A stretch of DNA of 64,000 nt from Methanolobus sp. WCC4 (lineage in GTDB: Archaea > Halobacteriota > Methanosarcinia > Methanosarcinales > Methanosarcinaceae): the NCBI RefSeq assembly GCF_038022665.1, contig NZ_CP150629.1:1284480-1348479 (forward strand). Direction: 5' to 3'. Shown in pieces: positions 15,227 through 23,951 of this stretch. Under the pieces are notes generated by a model that worked only from the letters and a program-made list of their open reading frames with translations, did not search any database and had not been told where the DNA came from. The position numbers and the translations under genes were made by a program. How positions within the stretch are numbered: the first letter of the stretch is position 1; each line of letters begins with the position of its first letter.

Positions 15227-18200
15227 TCAGAATTGTCTTCTCTTCCAGAATCCTACGTATATTGCCCCCAGTAAAGCCAGTACAAATACGGATGCGAGGA
15301 TATCAGAACCTGATATAGAAGGACTGTTGCTTTCCGTAGTGGCAGAAACAGTTTCCTTTGTCATCTCATATCCTTCAACATAACTATCTTCAACAGATGA
15401 ACGCATTGATGCTTCTTCTTCCAGCATATCTCCGGCTCCTGTGTTGCTATAGGTGGTCTGGTTGCCTCCATTGTTCTCGACAACGTTCAGTTCGGTTCCG
15501 GTTTTACTGGAACTGCTACTGACGCTTGTAGTTTTCACATCCTGTGTGGAGGTATCATCATCAGTGGATCCGGTACCTCTTACTTCAGCCATGATCACAT
15601 TATAATCGTCCATTTTATCCTTTGAGACATCTATCCTTTCAGAGTCAATAAGACTCTGAATGAACTCATCAAGAAGAGGATTACCACATGTGTGATGGCA
15701 GCAGGTAACACCGTGTTCTATCACAGTATCCAGGTATTCGTTCACAAGGATCTCAAGAACTTCATCTGATGGGGTCCAGTGACCTGTACGGACGACATCG
15801 ATTAGTCTTCCGGTTATTGATCCATATGCATGAGGATTGACCTCTTTCATCCATTCGGATACTTCGCTATCCGCTACAAATTTGTCATAGACCTTGTCCC
15901 ACATGTCATCTGTAACAAGATCAGGTGTTAAAACCTCTATTCCCCAGAGATTCTCAACGAATTCCATCATCATCCTGGAGCCTTCATACCCATGTTCCAT
16001 CCAGCCTTCGATGTTCACATCACTGAATACTGTGTACAGTTCATTTTCAAGATATGTCTTGAGGTCCTCCATCGTAAGGTCATCCGGATTCTCAAGGTTC
16101 GCAATGAGGATCTCGGGCATCTCTCCAGTTAGCTCTTTTATGGCATTGGCCAATCCCGATACGTATTGGTAGAAGTCATCGGTATTTGTAGCACCATATG
16201 TACTGGAACTTCTGCTGTGGACGATCACATCTGTTCCATTCAATGCATTCTCAAAGATGACAGTATTCTCTATCTCGATATCCTCTCCTGTCTGGAGCCT
16301 GATGTATTCCCCGATGGTCTGTCCCCAGATATTCTCTCCGTAGATGTAACACATCCTGTTTATGTAAAGTTCCGCAAGTTCGGTGCTATTCTCGTTGGTT
16401 GAAGCTGCATTTGCCATTCCGGTTCCATAGGCACCAGGTGCTGGCCCGAATATGCTGAACTGTGCAACATCAAGCGACAGAGTCTCATTTTCTATTGATC
16501 CATCGTAAATGGATTTAAGGTCATCAGTATTCTGTTTGACATAGTTAGGACAATCTGCGGTCTCTTCCTGTTCGTAGGCAAGTCTTACAGCTTGATCGAG
16601 AAGTTTGATCTTTCCGGGGAAAGTATCCCTGTAAAGACCTGATATCTGTATGAGCACATCAACACGTGGTCTTCCAAGCTCGGAGGAATTCAATGCAACC
16701 AGTCCTGCAACTTCTCCATCATCCCATACTGGCTTTATGCCCATCAGGTAGAGTATCTGTGATTCCATGACACCTTCGTGGCGTGTTGTTTCACCAGCCC
16801 AGAGAATGTATCCCACCTTTGTTGGATATTCTCCGTTCTCAGCATAGTATTCTGCAAGCCACACATCAATGAGTTCAACGGCATTGTCCCATGCTGCTTT
16901 TGAGGGTATCAGGTCTTCATCAAAGGAGTAGAAGTTCCTTCCTGAAGGTAATGTTTCCGGCTTCTGTACAGGGTCACCGCCAAGGTTACCTTCGATGTAT
17001 TCACCGTCCATTGCATTGAGGACCTGTTGTACTTCATTGTCAGCCTCTCCAAGTAATTCTGCGTAGCTTATGGACGTGTTAAGTTCTTCGCCAATTTCTG
17101 CAGTTGAAGTTCCAAGTATCTGTATCTGGGCTTCTGTGGTGGACATGTTCTCAAGCAATACAAGAGTTAACAGGTCGTTTGACGCATTATCGGATGCATT
17201 GTACGTTTCAATAAGTTCTGAGAAGTCATCTCCCATCATGGAGTTGACCATTCCTACAAGCTCTTCTCCTTCTGGAGCTTCTCCAAGTACGTGCAGCCCG
17301 TATGGCATGGAAAGACTCTTAAGATCTGTAAGTACGTCATCCACTTCCTCAAGGAAACTATCAATTGTCTCGTTACTCTCTGCCAGGCTCATGTTCACCT
17401 TGTCATCAAGTCCAAGTTCAATCGTAAGGTTGACGATCTCATAGAAATGTACCTGCTTGTACTCATCTTCTGCAACTGATGTCCTGTATGAGGTGATCTC
17501 GCTGCTAAGTGTCGCATAATCACCATATAGGCCAGCAGATACGACCGGAGGTATCAGGTGGTCGATCATTACTGCGTTACCTCTGCGTTTTGCCTGTAGT
17601 CCTTCTCCCAATCCATCCATTACGTAAGGATAGATCACAGGTATGTCCCCTGTCATAATTGCAGGCCACTCCTCTGCCAGAAGGCCGAATTCCTTTCCAG
17701 GAAGCCATTCTACAGTTCCGTGTCTTCCCATGTTCACCATGACATCAGCATCGAATTCATGCTGTAACCAGAGGTAGAATGCAATGTACTGGTGGTGTGG
17801 TGGAAGTTCTGTGTCGTGATAAAGCACCTCCTTATCCTGCAACCATCCTCTTGTTGGCTGTGGTGCAAGGATCACATTGTCACTGATGCTTATCTTCGGG
17901 ATGACGATGAACCTGTCTTCATTCTCATCCGTATAGACCATGATCTCGCCAGGTGCCTCGCCCCACATCTCTGTGACCTCGTCCCTTCTCTCCTCAGGGA
18001 GCTCGTAGAACCATGAAAGGTAGATACTTTCAGGAATGAGTTCCACCTCTCCCGTTTCCACCATTGTCTCAAGTTCTCCGGGAGCCCACGTTCCTATATT
18101 TCTCCCCTGATGGACGATAAGGTCTACAAGTTCTGTTTTGTTTGGAATGAGGTTGCTGTTGATGTCATATCCTTCAGTTTCCATCCCTTCAAGAAGGTTC

Positions 18201-20446
18201 ACGATACTGGGCATGGCCTCAAGATATGATGCACCGATGTTGTCCTTTCCACCACCATGGTTGTAGTAGATGATGACAACCTTCTTGTCAGATTCATTTT
18301 CCAGACCAAGATTCGCCTGTGCAATTGCACGATCTGTAAGCCAGTCAACCTGTTCATCCACGGCAATATATGCTTCTGTAGTAGTATTGGCAACCTGAAT
18401 GGTTTCTAAGGCTCCGATCATGATAAGATCAATGACAGCTTCACCTTCAGGTCGGTAGAGTCTGTTCATGTTGGCAGCTGGTAGCGGGACATTTGAGCTC
18501 TCCCATTCCGAAATATTCATGGCCGTATTCAGAACAGCACTCATTACAGGTACATCAAGTTCTTCCATGTCAAAATAATTACCAAGGAAGTTGAAAGAAA
18601 CTACAACATCTACCTTTGTCTCTTCACTGTAGTTCAAGAAACTATCAATATCAGTATTTTTATCCCCATAGCAGGCAATTACATTGGTTCCTTTATCTTC
18701 AAAGCTATCTATGAGTTTATCAATTGAATCAATATCGTCCAGATAGTATGAACGATAGAATGTAATGGCTACAGTTGGAGCATTTTCATCAAATGCATGT
18801 CCATCTGTCCTGTTAGCATACCACTCAAAGTACTCTCCAGCATCAAGCATCATGTACTCAGGAACTCTATCTGTTATTGCAGGGTGGTATATAGCAGCAG
18901 GTACATATACAGCACTTTCAACTGTAAGGTCATCACGTCCGTAGTATTCTTTTGCCAGATAGAAGATGAGATTGTCAAGGTTTGTATCATCTATGGCAGT
19001 TCCCGACCAGTACTCATAAAGATCAGCTTTGAAATCTTCTTTATCATCACAATCTGATGGAATTGTATAATTACTTTCAGGCAGTTCCGTATTATCCCCA
19101 ATAACCAATGCTCCATTATCGATAGCATTCTGAACCTGTTCTTCAAATTTTGATGCAGATTCTGAGGCGACCATTATGGAATATATAATATCTGTGTTGT
19201 TGAGGTCAAGATCTTCCGGTATATTATCTGTAATATAATAACTGACTGTAATGTTATAATCCGGGTTTGAGTTAATTCTCTGTGTAAAATTAGCGAGTTC
19301 TTCCTTGTAGGATGAATATCCTGTTATGATAGAAACGTTCAGATGTGGAGCATTACTTACCTCTACAGTTCCTTTTTGTTTCAATAAGACCAGATCACTT
19401 ACTTTGTAGTAATATGTGCTCATTGCATAGAGATAAGTTGTTCCTGAAATTGATGATTGGTCAAGGTATGCCAGTACTTCGTTCTGGTCGATATCAGAGC
19501 TGCTGGACACCTGGAGTTCAATATCATTGATATCTGCACTGTCCACAGTTATCTCGATCATTCCATTGTACCATCTCCATTCATCATACTTTTTCGAGTA
19601 TGACTGATTGACAGAGTACAGTAGATACTCTCCATTCGGAATATCTTCAAAAGTAAAATTACCATTAATATCGGATGTAGTGTTAGCTACAAGTTCATCT
19701 GTTTGTTTATCTACTAGTACCAGATCACTTATTTTGTAGTAATATGTGCTCATTGCATAGAGATAAGTTGTTCCTGAAATTGATGATTGGTCAAGGTATG
19801 CCAGTACTTCGTTCTGGTCGATATCAGAGCTGCTGGACACCTGGATTTCAATATCATTGATATCTGCACTGTCCACATTTATCTCGATCATTCCATTGTA
19901 CCATCTCCATTCATCATACTTTTTCGAGTATGACTGATTGACAGAGTACAGTAGATACTCTCCATTCGGAATTTCTTCAAAAGTAAAATTACCATTAATA
20001 TCGGATGTAGTGTTAGCTACAAGTTCATCTGTTTGTTTGTCTACCAGTACCAGATCACTTACTTTGTAGTAATATGTGCTCATTGCATAGAGGTAAGTTG
20101 TTCCTGAAATTGATGATTGGTCAAGGTATGCCAGTACTTTGTTCTGGTCAATATCAGAGCTGCTGAACACTTGGAGTTCAATATCATTGATATCTGCACT
20201 GTCCACATTTATCTCGATCATTCCATTGTACCATCTCCACTCATCATACTTTTTTGAGTATGATTGGTTGACAGAGTACAGTAGGTATTCTCCATTCGGA
20301 ATATCCTCAAATACAAAATTCCCGTCTGCATCACTGGTCGTATTTGCTACCAGATAATAATCATTTTCTTCTGCCGTTGCTACTGTTGTTAGTGACAGTA
20401 ACAACAATACACTTATGAACAATGTCATTATTCTCTTATTTTGCAT
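15227..20446 (-). CDS. Secreted, membrane-anchored CobN/HmuS-like chelatase family protein (paralogue 2)
   Basis: A 1739-residue paralogue of the next gene. The order is signal peptide (about 1-25), three nearly identical 110-residue units of the carboxypeptidase-regulatory/Cna-B beta-sandwich kind (about 29-355, with GNFTFEDIPNGEYLLYS), one N-terminal unit like those of paralogue 1, the CobN domain, CCHHTCGNP at about 1579, a Ser/Thr-rich linker and a C-terminal membrane anchor (FWKRRQF). The motif that reads HLGTHGTHEWLPG in paralogue 1 is NMGRHGTVEWLPG here (about 903), so the first His and a later His are lost. The two proteins therefore probably differ in metal chemistry or form a catalytic/accessory pair. 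Confidence 0.85.
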   Translation of the reverse strand: MQNKRIMTLFISVLLLLSLTTVATAEENDYYLVANTTSDADGNFVFEDIPNGEYLLYSVNQSYSKKYDEWRWYNGMIEINVDSADINDIELQVFSSSDIDQNKVLAYLDQSSISGTTYLYAMSTYYYKVSDLVLVDKQTDELVANTTSDINGNFTFEEIPNGEYLLYSVNQSYSKKYDEWRWYNGMIEINVDSADINDIEIQVSSSSDIDQNEVLAYLDQSSISGTTYLYAMSTYYYKISDLVLVDKQTDELVANTTSDINGNFTFEDIPNGEYLLYSVNQSYSKKYDEWRWYNGMIEITVDSADINDIELQVSSSSDIDQNEVLAYLDQSSISGTTYLYAMSTYYYKVSDLVLLKQKGTVEVSNAPHLNVSIITGYSSYKEELANFTQRINSNPDYNITVSYYITDNIPEDLDLNNTDIIYSIMVASESASKFEEQVQNAIDNGALVIGDNTELPESNYTIPSDCDDKEDFKADLYEYWSGTAIDDTNLDNLIFYLAKEYYGRDDLTVESAVYVPAAIYHPAITDRVPEYMMLDAGEYFEWYANRTDGHAFDENAPTVAITFYRSYYLDDIDSIDKLIDSFEDKGTNVIACYGDKNTDIDSFLNYSEETKVDVVVSFNFLGNYFDMEELDVPVMSAVLNTAMNISEWESSNVPLPAANMNRLYRPEGEAVIDLIMIGALETIQVANTTTEAYIAVDEQVDWLTDRAIAQANLGLENESDKKVVIIYYNHGGGKDNIGASYLEAMPSIVNLLEGMETEGYDINSNLIPNKTELVDLIVHQGRNIGTWAPGELETMVETGEVELIPESIYLSWFYELPEERRDEVTEMWGEAPGEIMVYTDENEDRFIVIPKISISDNVILAPQPTRGWLQDKEVLYHDTELPPHHQYIAFYLWLQHEFDADVMVNMGRHGTVEWLPGKEFGLLAEEWPAIMTGDIPVIYPYVMDGLGEGLQAKRRGNAVMIDHLIPPVVSAGLYGDYATLSSEITSYRTSVAEDEYKQVHFYEIVNLTIELGLDDKVNMSLAESNETIDSFLEEVDDVLTDLKSLSMPYGLHVLGEAPEGEELVGMVNSMMGDDFSELIETYNASDNASNDLLTLVLLENMSTTEAQIQILGTSTAEIGEELNTSISYAELLGEADNEVQQVLNAMDGEYIEGNLGGDPVQKPETLPSGRNFYSFDEDLIPSKAAWDNAVELIDVWLAEYYAENGEYPTKVGYILWAGETTRHEGVMESQILYLMGIKPVWDDGEVAGLVALNSSELGRPRVDVLIQISGLYRDTFPGKIKLLDQAVRLAYEQEETADCPNYVKQNTDDLKSIYDGSIENETLSLDVAQFSIFGPAPGAYGTGMANAASTNENSTELAELYINRMCYIYGENIWGQTIGEYIRLQTGEDIEIENTVIFENALNGTDVIVHSRSSSTYGATNTDDFYQYVSGLANAIKELTGEMPEILIANLENPDDLTMEDLKTYLENELYTVFSDVNIEGWMEHGYEGSRMMMEFVENLWGIEVLTPDLVTDDMWDKVYDKFVADSEVSEWMKEVNPHAYGSITGRLIDVVRTGHWTPSDEVLEILVNEYLDTVIEHGVTCCHHTCGNPLLDEFIQSLIDSERIDVSKDKMDDYNVIMAEVRGTGSTDDDTSTQDVKTTSVSSSSSKTGTELNVVENNGGNQTTYSNTGAGDMLEEEASMRSSVEDSYVEGYEMTKETVSATTESNSPSISGSDILASVFVLALLGAIYVGFWKRRQF
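19385..20362 (-). repeat. Three tandem 330-bp repeats in cobN-like gene 2
   Basis: The same 110-codon unit occurs three times with a period of exactly 330 bp (for example CAGATCACTT at 19391, 19721 and 20051). The copies differ at only a few positions, which points to recent amplification or gene conversion. Each encodes one surface beta-sandwich domain. Confidence 0.9.
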
Positions 20447-20538
20447 GTTATCCCTCGATAACGTGCAGCATTTCGGTTACTTTGCTTGCAGGCTGTACCG
20501 AAATGCTCCACCATCTTATTTTATCAGATTTCCTATCC
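20447..20538 (-). promoter_or_regulatory. Structured leader of cobN-like gene 2 (candidate cis-regulatory RNA)
   Basis: Minus strand, 5' to 3': GGATAGGA (20531-20538); a perfect 11-bp stem AGCATTTCGGT/ACCGAAATGCT (20497-20507 with 20467-20477) closing a 19-base loop with GCCTGCAAGCAAAG; then GTTATC-GAGG-GATAAC (20447-20462) touching the ATG, with the ribosome binding site inside the hairpin. The stem differs in sequence from the one at 15106-15144, yet the pairing and the loop core are kept. Confidence 0.6.
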
Positions 20539-20603
20539 ACCAACCACAATGTTAAGTCAAGTTGTTTTAACACAAGCAAACTTGAATCGAAAACGCAAAA
20601 AAA

Positions 20604-20975
20604 TTAACCGGAAGTTGTATTACCTCCATCTTCTTCTTCAGGAACGTAAACCACCCTTCCGTCAGCAAGTTTGTAAGCAGTACCAAGTGCCTCTCCAGAC
20701 CCACCACCGATCTGGTCTGTCATGTTCAGGACCTCAATGGGTTTACCCTGTTCCTTGATGATTATCTGCATATCCTTCTGCCCCGGGTTCTTGACCAGGG
20801 TTATATCCTCTGTAGGACTGAGAAGTTCCGGCATCTGGTACGACATCACCAGAGCTACAAGGAGTGCCACGGAGAAGACCATTGCAATGTCAAAAAGGTT
20901 GGCAACCCCGGTCAGGGGGTTCTGCTCGTCCTCATTATTGATGAGTCCTGTTCGTCTGAACCTTCTCCTTTTCAC
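20604..20975 (-). CDS. DUF2149 membrane protein (HmuV-like partner of ExbB channel)
   Basis: A 123-residue protein matching DUF2149. It has a basic N-terminus (KRRRFRRTG), one membrane segment (ANLFDIAMVFSVALLVALVM) and a mainly extracytoplasmic C-terminal part. The layout resembles ExbD/TolR, which pairs with ExbB-type channels. I choose the GTG at 20975, which overlaps the TGA of the ExbB gene (GTGA) and has GGAGGT upstream; the longer ATG reading would overlap that gene by 64 bases. The stop is followed at once by a T-run (TTTTTTT). Confidence 0.85.
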   Translation of the reverse strand: MKRRRFRRTGLINNEDEQNPLTGVANLFDIAMVFSVALLVALVMSYQMPELLSPTEDITLVKNPGQKDMQIIIKEQGKPIEVLNMTDQIGGGSGEALGTAYKLADGRVVYVPEEEDGGNTTSG

Positions 20976-21595
20976 TCCCCTACCTCCAGGGTGTCGAGGA
21001 TATAGTCTATATCGGCCATATCCTGCCAGTACCATCTTTTCCTTATCTGTGTAAGCACGTAACCGATACTTCCTGCGAACAGTCCGATGACCGTTGTAGC
21101 AAAGGCTATCATCAGGTTATTTGCAAGTTGCTCGATATTACCCTGTGAAAGGCCGATAAGTGCAGGTCCGAGTGGGATAAGAGTTCCCATAAGTCCGAGC
21201 ATAGGTGAGATGGTAGCTACGATCCTGGTCTGCTCAAGTCTCTTGGCCATCCTTATCTCGTATTCCTGTGACAGCCATTCAATGGCAGGGATCATATTCT
21301 TCTCAAGATGGTCTGCAGCTGCTGTTGCAAAATTTGTTACCATGAAGTTCTGCTTTATGTTACGCAGTGAGCCTGCAGCCCTTCCGTATTCCTGTGAACC
21401 TGTATATTCTCTGACCTCGCTGCAACAGAGTTCAAGGTTCCTGACATCACGATGTCTTTTTGCATATTCAGAAAGGAACTCTCCGATAAGCATCAGAGAG
21501 AATACCACTATCAATATCAGACATATCACTACCGGATACAGTAGTGATGAAGAGAATGTATACAATATACCAAACAACGAAGATGTTGCATCCAT
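20972..21595 (-). CDS. MotA/TolQ/ExbB-type proton channel
   Basis: A 207-residue protein with three membrane segments (about 12-36, 118-141 and 160-185) and the family signature around ISPMLGLMGTLIPLG and AFATTVIGLFAGSIGYV. Such proteins carry protons and transmit the energy to a partner that reaches out of the membrane. The start lies 2 bp after the DUF2162 stop, and the end overlaps DUF2149 by 4 bp. The pair is therefore a likely energy module for the two exported CobN-like proteins. Confidence 0.9.
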   Translation of the reverse strand: MDATSSLFGILYTFSSSLLYPVVICLILIVVFSLMLIGEFLSEYAKRHRDVRNLELCCSEVREYTGSQEYGRAAGSLRNIKQNFMVTNFATAAADHLEKNMIPAIEWLSQEYEIRMAKRLEQTRIVATISPMLGLMGTLIPLGPALIGLSQGNIEQLANNLMIAFATTVIGLFAGSIGYVLTQIRKRWYWQDMADIDYILDTLEVGE

Positions 21596-21597
21596 TT

Positions 21598-22272
21598 TTA
21601 TTGACCTCTTATGTTATTGAGGGCGTATCCCCCGATTATAAATGCAGTGAATATCAACAGTGGGATCAGCTCGAGCTCTCCTCCGCTGTTCAGTGCAAGG
21701 TTGAGCTTCTTTGCTTTGATGTATGCAGGGACTATCATTGCTCCGAGAAGGTAGAATATCCCCAGGAACATCATCGCTGTTCCAAGGTCCTCAGGTGTTC
21801 TTTTCATTTTTCTGAAGACCCATGTGGATGATATCACTGATATGAAGAAAACAAGTCCTACCAGAATACCTACCTTCCAGCCACTTACTTCAAGTGTTGA
21901 GGCCAGTATCATACAGGACACAAAAAGAGCTGTAAGACATACGGGACAGGGGACCGATATCACAAGGAAGGTCCTTTTTGAGACATCATGTCCACAGTTC
22001 CATTTCTTTTGGGTGTATATCCCTGCTCCAATCAGAACAAGTGCTATGAATACGTGCAGTGTCATTCCAAGGTTCGCTATGCCTTCCAGATATGACTGGT
22101 CCACCATTTCCACCAGACTTCCAAGTATTATGGATATGAGGAAATAACCGCTTGCAAGTATCAGAACATCTTTTTTCCTGACTGTAGAGAATCCACATCC
22201 TACTCCGGTCTTTAACCCAAATATGAAGATACCTGTCAGTATGCCTATGACGGCTGCATAAACGTAACTCAT
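21598..22272 (-). CDS. DUF2162 integral membrane protein (putative transporter)
   Basis: A 224-residue protein with about six membrane segments and a CPVC motif (VPCPVCLTALFVSC) inside one of them, matching DUF2162, which has a remote likeness to cytochrome c biogenesis/CcdA-type membrane proteins. It is the first gene of the operon and has the upstream control region. A transport or redox role for a metal or tetrapyrrole is plausible from context, but nothing in the sequence proves it. Confidence 0.8.
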   Translation of the reverse strand: MSYVYAAVIGILTGIFIFGLKTGVGCGFSTVRKKDVLILASGYFLISIILGSLVEMVDQSYLEGIANLGMTLHVFIALVLIGAGIYTQKKWNCGHDVSKRTFLVISVPCPVCLTALFVSCMILASTLEVSGWKVGILVGLVFFISVISSTWVFRKMKRTPEDLGTAMMFLGIFYLLGAMIVPAYIKAKKLNLALNSGGELELIPLLIFTAFIIGGYALNNIRGQ

Positions 22273-22645
22273 TTGACCACCCTTTTACTGATTCGATTTG
22301 TTGTTTAATTGCTAATTTGTGTATTGAATTATAATTAGTTTATTTGCTTTTAATTAATGCTAATTATCAAATACAATCATTAATGTTTGTAAATTAGCTA
22401 ATATATGCAAACAAAGTCTCCACTAATAAACCTTTCGGATTATTTTGGCCCAAAATAAGTATCAGTAGATGCAAATATTTTCAATGTGCCGGAGTAATCT
22501 GTATAATAAAAATATTATATTTTATGAGAAATTACTACCTTTTCGTTGAAGGATACTTCTTCAGCTATGAAGTTACATGTGAACTGAATAAGGATGTCAC
22601 TACTCAGTAACAACGAACATAAAATCAGTAAAAATAGAAAAGAAG
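22273..22645. other. AT-rich intergenic control region upstream of the DUF2162 operon
   Basis: No gene seen. The left half is very AT-rich and carries three copies of a GCTAAT-type word (GCTAATT at 22311 and 22359, and ATTAGCTAAT at 22393-22402), with further ATTAG/CTAAT elements between them. This looks like a repeated operator over the promoter of the operon read to the left. The right half holds nothing I recognise up to the terminator of the ribosomal operon. Confidence 0.4.
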
Positions 22646-22663
22646 ACAACCCATACGGGTTGT
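22615..22663 (-). terminator. Terminator of the aIF2gamma-ribosomal protein operon
   Basis: On the minus strand ACAACCC-GTAT-GGGTTGT (22646-22663, 7-bp stem) is followed by CTTCTTTTCTATTTTTACTG. It lies 11 bases past the eS31 stop codon. Confidence 0.75.
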
Positions 22664-22673
22664 AGAAAAATGA

Positions 22674-22823
22674 TTATTTCTTGAACTCTGTGTAGCCGCA
22701 CTTGCCGCATGCACGCCTGTCCTTGTGCTCTGCGAGGAAAACGCCCTCTCCACAGCGTGGGCAGGACTGGTGTGTGCGCTCGATGGAATCGCCGCTTACC
22801 TTGTAGTAATCTTTAGCTGCCAT
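22674..22823 (-). CDS. rps27ae: 30S ribosomal protein eS31 (S27ae)
   Basis: A 49-residue zinc-ribbon ribosomal protein of the small subunit: CPRCG at 21-25 and CGKCG at 39-43 give the four zinc-binding cysteines, and the family sequence [17 protein letters not shown] is clear. It lacks the ubiquitin part found in eukaryotes, as usual in archaea. It starts 2 bp after the eS24 stop and is the last gene of the operon. Confidence 0.95.
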   Translation of the reverse strand: MAAKDYYKVSGDSIERTHQSCPRCGEGVFLAEHKDRRACGKCGYTEFKK

Positions 22824-22825
22824 GA

Positions 22826-23170
22826 TCATTCCTCTGTTGTCTCTTCAGCTGCTTCCTCTGCAGGTGCCTCTTCTTCCTCGACGACCTCTGGCTCAGGGAG
22901 CTTGTTCCTTTCAAGGACGTATGCTTCTTCAACCTGTTTCATGCGTGCTTCGTCCTCATAGATCTTGACGTAGACCTTGAGTTCCTGCTTACCGAACTCG
23001 TTCTCCATGTTCTGAACGATCACAAGTCCCAGTGGTACTGTGAGCATAGCTGCAAGTTTGTCTTTCACATCATTCCTTGATGGTGTAGCACCCTCAAAGT
23101 TGACGGTGAGGTTCAATTCGCGCCTGTTGAGGAGCGCATTATTCTTATCTTTAGTGATTATGATATCCAT
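22826..23170 (-). CDS. rps24e: 30S ribosomal protein eS24
   Basis: A 114-residue small-subunit protein. The S24e fold is evident ([26 protein letters not shown]... as a family pattern, then a [13 protein letters not shown] segment). A long Glu/Ala-rich acidic tail ([13 protein letters not shown]) closes the protein, which is common in archaeal and halotolerant lineages. The start overlaps the preceding dephospho-CoA kinase gene by 20 bp, implying coupled translation. Confidence 0.95.
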   Translation of the reverse strand: MDIIITKDKNNALLNRRELNLTVNFEGATPSRNDVKDKLAAMLTVPLGLVIVQNMENEFGKQELKVYVKIYEDEARMKQVEEAYVLERNKLPEPEVVEEEEAPAEEAAEETTEE

Positions 23171-23744
23171 CCAGTTTCCTCCGAATAGCTTCTATTTGTT
23201 CTGTAGCATGGTCCTGTCCATTGAGTATCTCAGTCAACAGGTCCTTCATTTGTTCCTTTTTATCTAATGTTATCTTAACAAGTACAACACCTTCGTCCGG
23301 CTGTCCATAGAGAACAGCTGACCCTTCCGGTGCCATAAGTATCGCAGGCACAGCTGCAAGGTCCTCCTCGCCGCGCACAAATATCCTGACATTTTCATCT
23401 GCTTTTAACGCATTTCCTACTGCGTCTATCAGATCCTCGGTTATGACCCCTGCTGGATTGTCAACGGATATTTCGGTGAATCCTTCATATCTGGTGCCCA
23501 CTACGACCCGGTCTGATGCCGGTCCGCGTTTAGTACGGTCATCCACTATAAGGATGTCCGGTATTATTCCAAGATTGAGCAAGTGGAAGGTAGTAACATC
23601 ACCCACGGATATAAGTTTTGTGGGGGTACCCAGGTCTTCTGAAAGTTTTACTATGGTATCGTCGCCCTTACCTTTGTAAAGACGTCCGAATATCTCACGA
23701 AAACGTGGGCGCAGTGTATCTGGTAATGTTAAGTGAAGGCCCAA
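23151..23744 (-). CDS. GTP-dependent dephospho-CoA kinase (DUF359)
   Basis: A 197-residue member of DUF359, shown in archaea to phosphorylate dephospho-CoA with GTP in the last step of coenzyme A synthesis. Visible family segments are [20 protein letters not shown] and NPAGVI with a following [17 protein letters not shown]. It starts at a TTG placed directly after the RpoE2 stop codon (TAATTG), with AGGTG upstream. Its place between RpoE2 and eS24 is conserved across many euryarchaea. Confidence 0.9.
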   Translation of the reverse strand: MGLHLTLPDTLRPRFREIFGRLYKGKGDDTIVKLSEDLGTPTKLISVGDVTTFHLLNLGIIPDILIVDDRTKRGPASDRVVVGTRYEGFTEISVDNPAGVITEDLIDAVGNALKADENVRIFVRGEEDLAAVPAILMAPEGSAVLYGQPDEGVVLVKITLDKKEQMKDLLTEILNGQDHATEQIEAIRRKLDGYHNH

Positions 23745-23930
23745 TTAGCGCACCTTCAATGCATATTTATCTGCAACCTTTACGTCCATCTTCTTTGCTA
23801 TCTCTGAACGCTCAGGGTCTATGATTATTACCATGCCGCTCCAGTCAGCACTGAGATTGCTTGAACCACAGATCGGGCATGTCTGTCCATTGATTATTCT
23901 GTGGCATTCCCGGCAAACCTGTTCACTCAT
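23745..23930 (-). CDS. spt4: RNA polymerase-associated factor Spt4 (RpoE'')
   Basis: A 61-residue zinc-ribbon protein with CRECH and CPICGSSNLS motifs followed by DWSGMVIIIDPERSEIAKKM, the Spt4/RpoE2 signature. It forms the processivity factor with Spt5, which binds the RNA polymerase clamp. It follows Rpo7 by 21 bp. Confidence 0.95.
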   Translation of the reverse strand: MSEQVCRECHRIINGQTCPICGSSNLSADWSGMVIIIDPERSEIAKKMDVKVADKYALKVR

Positions 23931-23951
23931 CTGATCTCTCCGATATTATCT

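Noticed and set aside
19385-20362. Tandem repeats as a CRISPR array
   Set aside because: The 330-bp and 261-bp units are contiguous coding repeats without spacers. No CRISPR repeats or cas genes are seen anywhere in the window.
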